Origin: Pseudomonadota bacterium | GTDB lineage: Bacteria > Pseudomonadota > Gammaproteobacteria > Burkholderiales > Burkholderiaceae_B | NCBI GenBank assembly: GCA_023388835.1 | Contig: JAEWFK010000003.1 | Coordinates: 1-54,306, forward strand | DNA: 54,306 nt | Direction: 5' to 3' | Part shown: positions 51,156-54,306 of the stretch, piece by piece | How positions within the stretch are numbered: the first letter of the stretch is position 1 | How the letters are laid out: the number at the start of each line of letters is the position of its first letter | Notes under the pieces: generated by a model | Database searches by the model: none | What the model was told of the DNA's origin: nothing | Seen by the model: the letters and a program-made list of their open reading frames with translations, nothing else | Translations under genes and position numbers: made by a program

Positions 51156-51416
51156 GATTTTTCCTGTTCCAACTTAGTCGCGATGCGCCACCACCATTGA
51201 TGACGCCACGCAGCCAGTCTTGGTCCCGTCAGTTTGCCTGCCGAGCCCAAAAGCCCGGCCCGGCAAAAGCCTGGGTTGAAATCTTGCCTGGTTTACGACC
51301 GGTTTACTGAAAAAGAAAGCCGGCACATGAACCCGCAATAACTGCCTTGCTGCTGGTTGCCTTGCAAGTTTTAGCGACCCGTAGCCCGGGCGAAAACTTA
51401 AAAAAGCAAGACGACA
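51156..51416 (-). other. Long leader region before rplN
   Basis: About 260 bases between the promoter candidate and the rplN start contain no credible gene. On the minus strand a GC-rich hairpin (GCCGGGC pairing with GCTCGGC, one G-U) lies around 51233-51260, and a palindrome AGCCCGGGC is at 51391-51400. A leader this long before a ribosomal operon may bind a ribosomal protein for feedback control; nothing more specific can be read. Confidence 0.4.
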
Positions 51417-51445
51417 ATAATAACGTGTCCGGCATTTGCAAGCAA
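51417..51445 (-). promoter_or_regulatory. Sigma-70-type promoter candidate for the spc-alpha operon
   Basis: On the minus strand TTGCTT (51445-51440), a spacer of exactly 17 bases, and TATTAT (51422-51417) match a -35/-10 pair with one or two mismatches each. It lies about 60 bp past the lapD stop and would start transcription near 51410, giving a leader of about 250 nt before rplN. Confidence 0.6.
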
Positions 51446-51506
51446 GGGGTGAAAGCCGAAATTTTGAAGAGGCGTTGCAAGCCGGCCACCGCTGATGCTT
51501 GACCAA

Positions 51507-53576
51507 TCAGCTGTCGACGAAGTCGCCCTCGGTTTCTTCGGCCGGAGACTCGAAGCGTTCGCTCTGGGGCAACAGCACACCGTATTCCAACAGAAGGGCG
51601 GCCGTCGCAGCGTTGGGTACGTCGTGCGCGTAGATCTTAACGCCCTGTCCGATGGCCGCTTCGGTGATCGCGACAATGAGCTGCGTGGCGCCCGGGCTTT
51701 CGAGCAGACCGGAGATCAGGTCGCCTCCCAGCTTGATATAGCGGATAACCACCTTGTGCAGGCGCAGCAAGGCGGCGGGCTGCTCGGCAAGGCGCCGCAC
51801 ACCCACGCCAACGCCGGCCCGGGCCGCAAGTGCCGAGAAGGCATCGAGTTCGTCCGGGTAAGCGACGAAACCATGCGCATCGATCTCGAACACCAGTCGC
51901 TGCATCTGAGCAGGCGTCGCCTTGCTCAGGACAAGGACGCGCTCAATATCCGACAGGAAGTCTGCCTGCACCAGTGAAGCGAGGGATATACGCAGCGCCA
52001 GATTGCCGGGATGATGGGCCACCCACTGCAGTCCCAACTCGACCGCGCGCAAGTCGCAGGCGCCGGACAGACCCAGTCGAACGGCGGGCGGCATGAAGAG
52101 ATAGCCCGAGATCGCCGCGCCGCCGTCTTCGGCATCGCGCAGCATGAGCAGGGCCTCGTGACGATCACGCGTGTCGTCATCGCGATAGCGCGCTTCTTCG
52201 ACCGACAGTTCCAGGCGGTCATCCCGCAGAGCGTCTTCAATCAGCTTCTTCCACGCGGTTTCACCGGTAGCGCCGCCGGTCGGCGAAGACCGGTAACTGC
52301 TGGAAGCCAGATACTCGACCTCGTCGTGACCGGCGTTCTCAGCCCGCATCAGCCCATGGTCCAGGCGGGCAAGCACCTTCCCGACATCACAGCCCGGCGC
52401 GTAATCAGTGAGGGCGTAGCTCCAACGACAGAGACGGTCGTCGGCCGTACGCACCCGCAAAGAATCCAGCACCTGGCGCAACGCCTGAATCAGGTCAGTG
52501 GTGTCGGGACCATCGTAGCCAGCCAGCAGCACGACGAAATCCGAACCATTCAACCGGGCCAGTTGAGGCGCGGGGCGATCGGGATCGCGGCCGGTCGCCA
52601 GCACGCGGGTGACCGTATCTCCGACCTGGCGCAGCCAGGCGTCGGCCTCGCGCCGGTCATGGAGCGCGTTGATGGCGGACAGATCGCGCTGCCGGAATAT
52701 GAGGACATGGCCGTAGGCGACGGCGTTGGTTTCTTCGGCGTTGGCGTAGGGGCTGGAGTTACCGCTTACGTTGGCATCGGCCTGCAAATTACGCCGCAAC
52801 TCGTTGATGAAATACTTTCGATTCGCGACACCGGTCACGTCATCGGAATTCAGTTCGACTTGCAGCGTTTCGATCTGGCGGCTCTGTTCGTCTGACGTGG
52901 CCCGTACGCGTTCGCGGACGGATTCGATGATGGAGCGCGTCTGGGCCAATTCCTTCATCCGTATCCCTGTGGACGGCGCCCGCGTGCCAATATCAGGCGT
53001 GCCTTCCGCGATGGCTCGGACCTGTTCAGAAATTTCAAGCTTGAGGGCACGCTTCAGCCAACGAATCAGGAAGACCGCGAAGATGGCCCACAGAATGCCG
53101 GCGCCCACGACCAACAGAAAGACTCGCAGGCTGCTGCTCCACAGGGACAGCCGTGCATAAAGATCGTTCGTTGTAACGGCAAGGTCGCCAACCTGTGTCC
53201 AGCCGTCGCTGATGGCGCGCTGCGCGACCGGTGTTTCGAGAGGCAGCCAATTGCCAAACCAGGTGGGCACCCCCGCCGCGTTCGAAGCCGGCGCATTTCG
53301 CTCAAACAGCACTTCGCCTTCGGGTCCCGTCAGACGAATGTTGAGAAACTGTCCGCTGTCGAACAGCGCCGACATAAGCAGTTCGCGCGTGACCGGATCC
53401 TGATTGTCAGGTTGCGAGAGCGACAGTGCCAACGACGATGCAGCATTTTCGCTTTGCGACTGCAGTTGGGCATTCAGATAGTCCCGCGCCCCGTCAATAC
53501 TGAACATCAGCGTACCCACCAGAATGCAAAGAATCGCGACTGTCACGCTGAGGAGAAGCTGCTTGAGTAAAGACAT
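51507..53576 (-). CDS. lapD: LapD-like cyclic-di-GMP receptor (degenerate GGDEF-EAL)
   Basis: 689 aa inner-membrane inside-out signalling protein. TM1 is at about residues 8-27, a LapD/MoxY-type periplasmic domain at 28-148 with a GDLAV output-like stretch, TM2 at 150-172, then HAMP, degenerate GGDEF (NGSDF at 343-347) and degenerate EAL. EAL itself is kept (HEALL at 473-477), but the DDFG metal motif is gone (VGVRRLAEQP) and VIAEGVET reads VKIYAHDV, so catalysis is not expected. In Pseudomonas LapD, c-di-GMP binding makes the periplasmic domain sequester LapG. The lapG gene directly upstream, 56 bp away on the same strand, supports this. The start at 53576 (MSLLKQLLL) begins TM1. Confidence 0.93.
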   Translation of the reverse strand: MSLLKQLLLSVTVAILCILVGTLMFSIDGARDYLNAQLQSQSENAASSLALSLSQPDNQDPVTRELLMSALFDSGQFLNIRLTGPEGEVLFERNAPASNAAGVPTWFGNWLPLETPVAQRAISDGWTQVGDLAVTTNDLYARLSLWSSSLRVFLLVVGAGILWAIFAVFLIRWLKRALKLEISEQVRAIAEGTPDIGTRAPSTGIRMKELAQTRSIIESVRERVRATSDEQSRQIETLQVELNSDDVTGVANRKYFINELRRNLQADANVSGNSSPYANAEETNAVAYGHVLIFRQRDLSAINALHDRREADAWLRQVGDTVTRVLATGRDPDRPAPQLARLNGSDFVVLLAGYDGPDTTDLIQALRQVLDSLRVRTADDRLCRWSYALTDYAPGCDVGKVLARLDHGLMRAENAGHDEVEYLASSSYRSSPTGGATGETAWKKLIEDALRDDRLELSVEEARYRDDDTRDRHEALLMLRDAEDGGAAISGYLFMPPAVRLGLSGACDLRAVELGLQWVAHHPGNLALRISLASLVQADFLSDIERVLVLSKATPAQMQRLVFEIDAHGFVAYPDELDAFSALAARAGVGVGVRRLAEQPAALLRLHKVVIRYIKLGGDLISGLLESPGATQLIVAITEAAIGQGVKIYAHDVPNAATAALLLEYGVLLPQSERFESPAEETEGDFVDS

Positions 53577-53632
53577 TTTCTTCTTTTGCCTAAAGATAAA
53601 GAACCAATAATCCGAACACAACGCCGGTCGCA

Positions 53633-54306
53633 CTACGGCTGAAAGCCTTCTTCCTGCATGCGCGCCAACAAGCCGCGCCACCGGCTGATGCGCTCAACCG
53701 ATGCGGGCGCGGCGCCGGCCACGTAAATCCCCTGCGCATTGAAGCTGAATACCGGCGTCAGGTCACGGCGCTGGCTGGCCGGGACAACGCTGCCTACGAG
53801 GTTGTCCAGCACTAAAGGGTCGGAATTGGGGGTTTCGTAGTAGCCCAGCACCATGTGGGCAATACTCTGATTGCTGCCCATTCCACCCAGGCGTGCCCGT
53901 ACGTAGACAAGCCGCAGTTTGTCCGCCGGTACCCCAAGATGGACCAGCGAAAAATACTTGCCGATGACAAAATCTTCGCAATCACCCCACCGCTTTCCCA
54001 GGGTTTCCAGCGGCGTGGCCCAGTAATCAGTCTGGCCCCAGATATTGCTGTCTTCCCCACCACGCACCGCAGTATTCCAGAAATCGTTGACCTGCCGCAG
54101 CTTGCGGCTCTCGGCTTCTGGAGCCGCCGTAGCGAGCATATTCAGCCACTGTGAGAGGGCGGCAGCCCCACTGGAGCCAAAGCGCTGGGAAGCATGCTGC
54201 TGAACCCGAGCGGCATCGAACTGCAATGCAACCGCGTGAGGGAGTGCTGCAGTCGCCAGTACGAGCCCCAGCGTTGCGGCAAGGACCGACTGCCTCAAGC
54301 GACGGC
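53633..54306 (-). CDS. lapG: LapG-like periplasmic cysteine protease (5' end cut by window edge)
   Basis: Bacterial transglutaminase-like cysteine peptidase. The frame is open to the right edge and no good ATG is visible; a TTG at 54298 is possible, but RR codons before it suggest the true start lies outside. A signal peptide (LAATLGLVLATAALPHAVA) is visible. Counting from the TTG, the triad is Cys107 in KRWGDCEDFVIGKYF, His148 in SIAHMVLGYY and Asp165 in LVLDNL; acidic residues next to the Cys fit the calcium site known in LapG. It cleaves the N-terminus of large surface adhesins when LapD is not bound to c-di-GMP, releasing cells from biofilm. The adhesin substrate is not in the window. Confidence 0.92.
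   Translation of the reverse strand, partial: RRLRQSVLAATLGLVLATAALPHAVALQFDAARVQQHASQRFGSSGAAALSQWLNMLATAAPEAESRKLRQVNDFWNTAVRGGEDSNIWGQTDYWATPLETLGKRWGDCEDFVIGKYFSLVHLGVPADKLRLVYVRARLGGMGSNQSIAHMVLGYYETPNSDPLVLDNLVGSVVPASQRRDLTPVFSFNAQGIYVAGAAPASVERISRWRGLLARMQEEGFQP

Overview
The window is high-GC chromosomal DNA packed with housekeeping genes. Several traits point to a beta-proteobacterium of the order Burkholderiales, most likely family Alcaligenaceae (Bordetella/Achromobacter/Pusillimonas relatives). These are a System II cytochrome c maturation pair (CcsA/CcsB), a cutA-dsbD pair, hemB-engB next to a dihaem cytochrome c4, an fmdB-DUF502-aspS cluster, and a LapD/LapG pair. The assignment rests on protein resemblance and gene order only; no search was run. 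I see no rRNA, tRNA, CRISPR array, insertion sequence with a transposase, prophage or plasmid gene.

Layout, left to right. 1-2.0 kb (minus): glutathione-dependent formaldehyde detoxification (adhC, then fghA, which runs off the left edge). 2.1-7.2 kb (minus): fmdB, DUF502 membrane protein, aspS, an EEP-family hydrolase and a ClsB-type cardiolipin synthase, read as one long unit. 7.3-13.8 kb (minus): tyrB-type aminotransferase, a second PLP aminotransferase, ubiA, a GMC flavin oxidoreductase and a putative cation/proton antiporter. 13.9-18.0 kb: a 2OG-Fe(II) oxygenase overlapping tail-to-tail with a Tat-exported dienelactone hydrolase, a DUF4142 protein and a chemotaxis receptor. 18.0-25.8 kb: ssb, an MFS transporter divergent from uvrA, then aroK-aroB-dgt (minus). 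26.0-33.2 kb (plus): mrcA (PBP1A), lptM, lysA and a large membrane-bound GGDEF-EAL protein. 33.2-41.9 kb: cytochrome c4 and ccsB-ccsA (minus), engB-hemB (plus), dsbD and cutA (minus). 42.2-51.2 kb (minus): spc and alpha ribosomal operons fused from rplN to rplQ, including secY, infA, rpmJ and rpoA, with a promoter candidate and a long leader before rplN. 51.5-54.3 kb (minus): lapG (cut by the right edge) and lapD.

Functional themes. DsbD, CcsA, CcsB and cytochrome c4 form a cytochrome c supply module: DsbD provides periplasmic reductant for haem attachment and CcsBA ligates haem. Two cyclic-di-GMP proteins are present. The 30.3-33.2 kb protein keeps its phosphodiesterase residues but has an altered GGDEF signature. 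LapD has both domains degenerate and fits an inside-out receptor controlling the periplasmic protease LapG, whose adhesin substrate is not in the window.

The most unusual non-coding object is a 77-bp palindromic element with GGGGTCAG/CTGACCCC ends lodged between rpoA and rplQ. It resembles a solo REP/RAYT-type or MITE-like insertion inside an essential operon. Other unexplained structures are dyads before the GGDEF-EAL gene, around cytochrome c4 and upstream of adhC and tyrB, and a 250-nt leader before rplN. I did not find a clearly new multi-gene system. The best leads are the intra-operon repeat, the position of lapGD against the spc operon, and the dyads near c-di-GMP and cytochrome genes.
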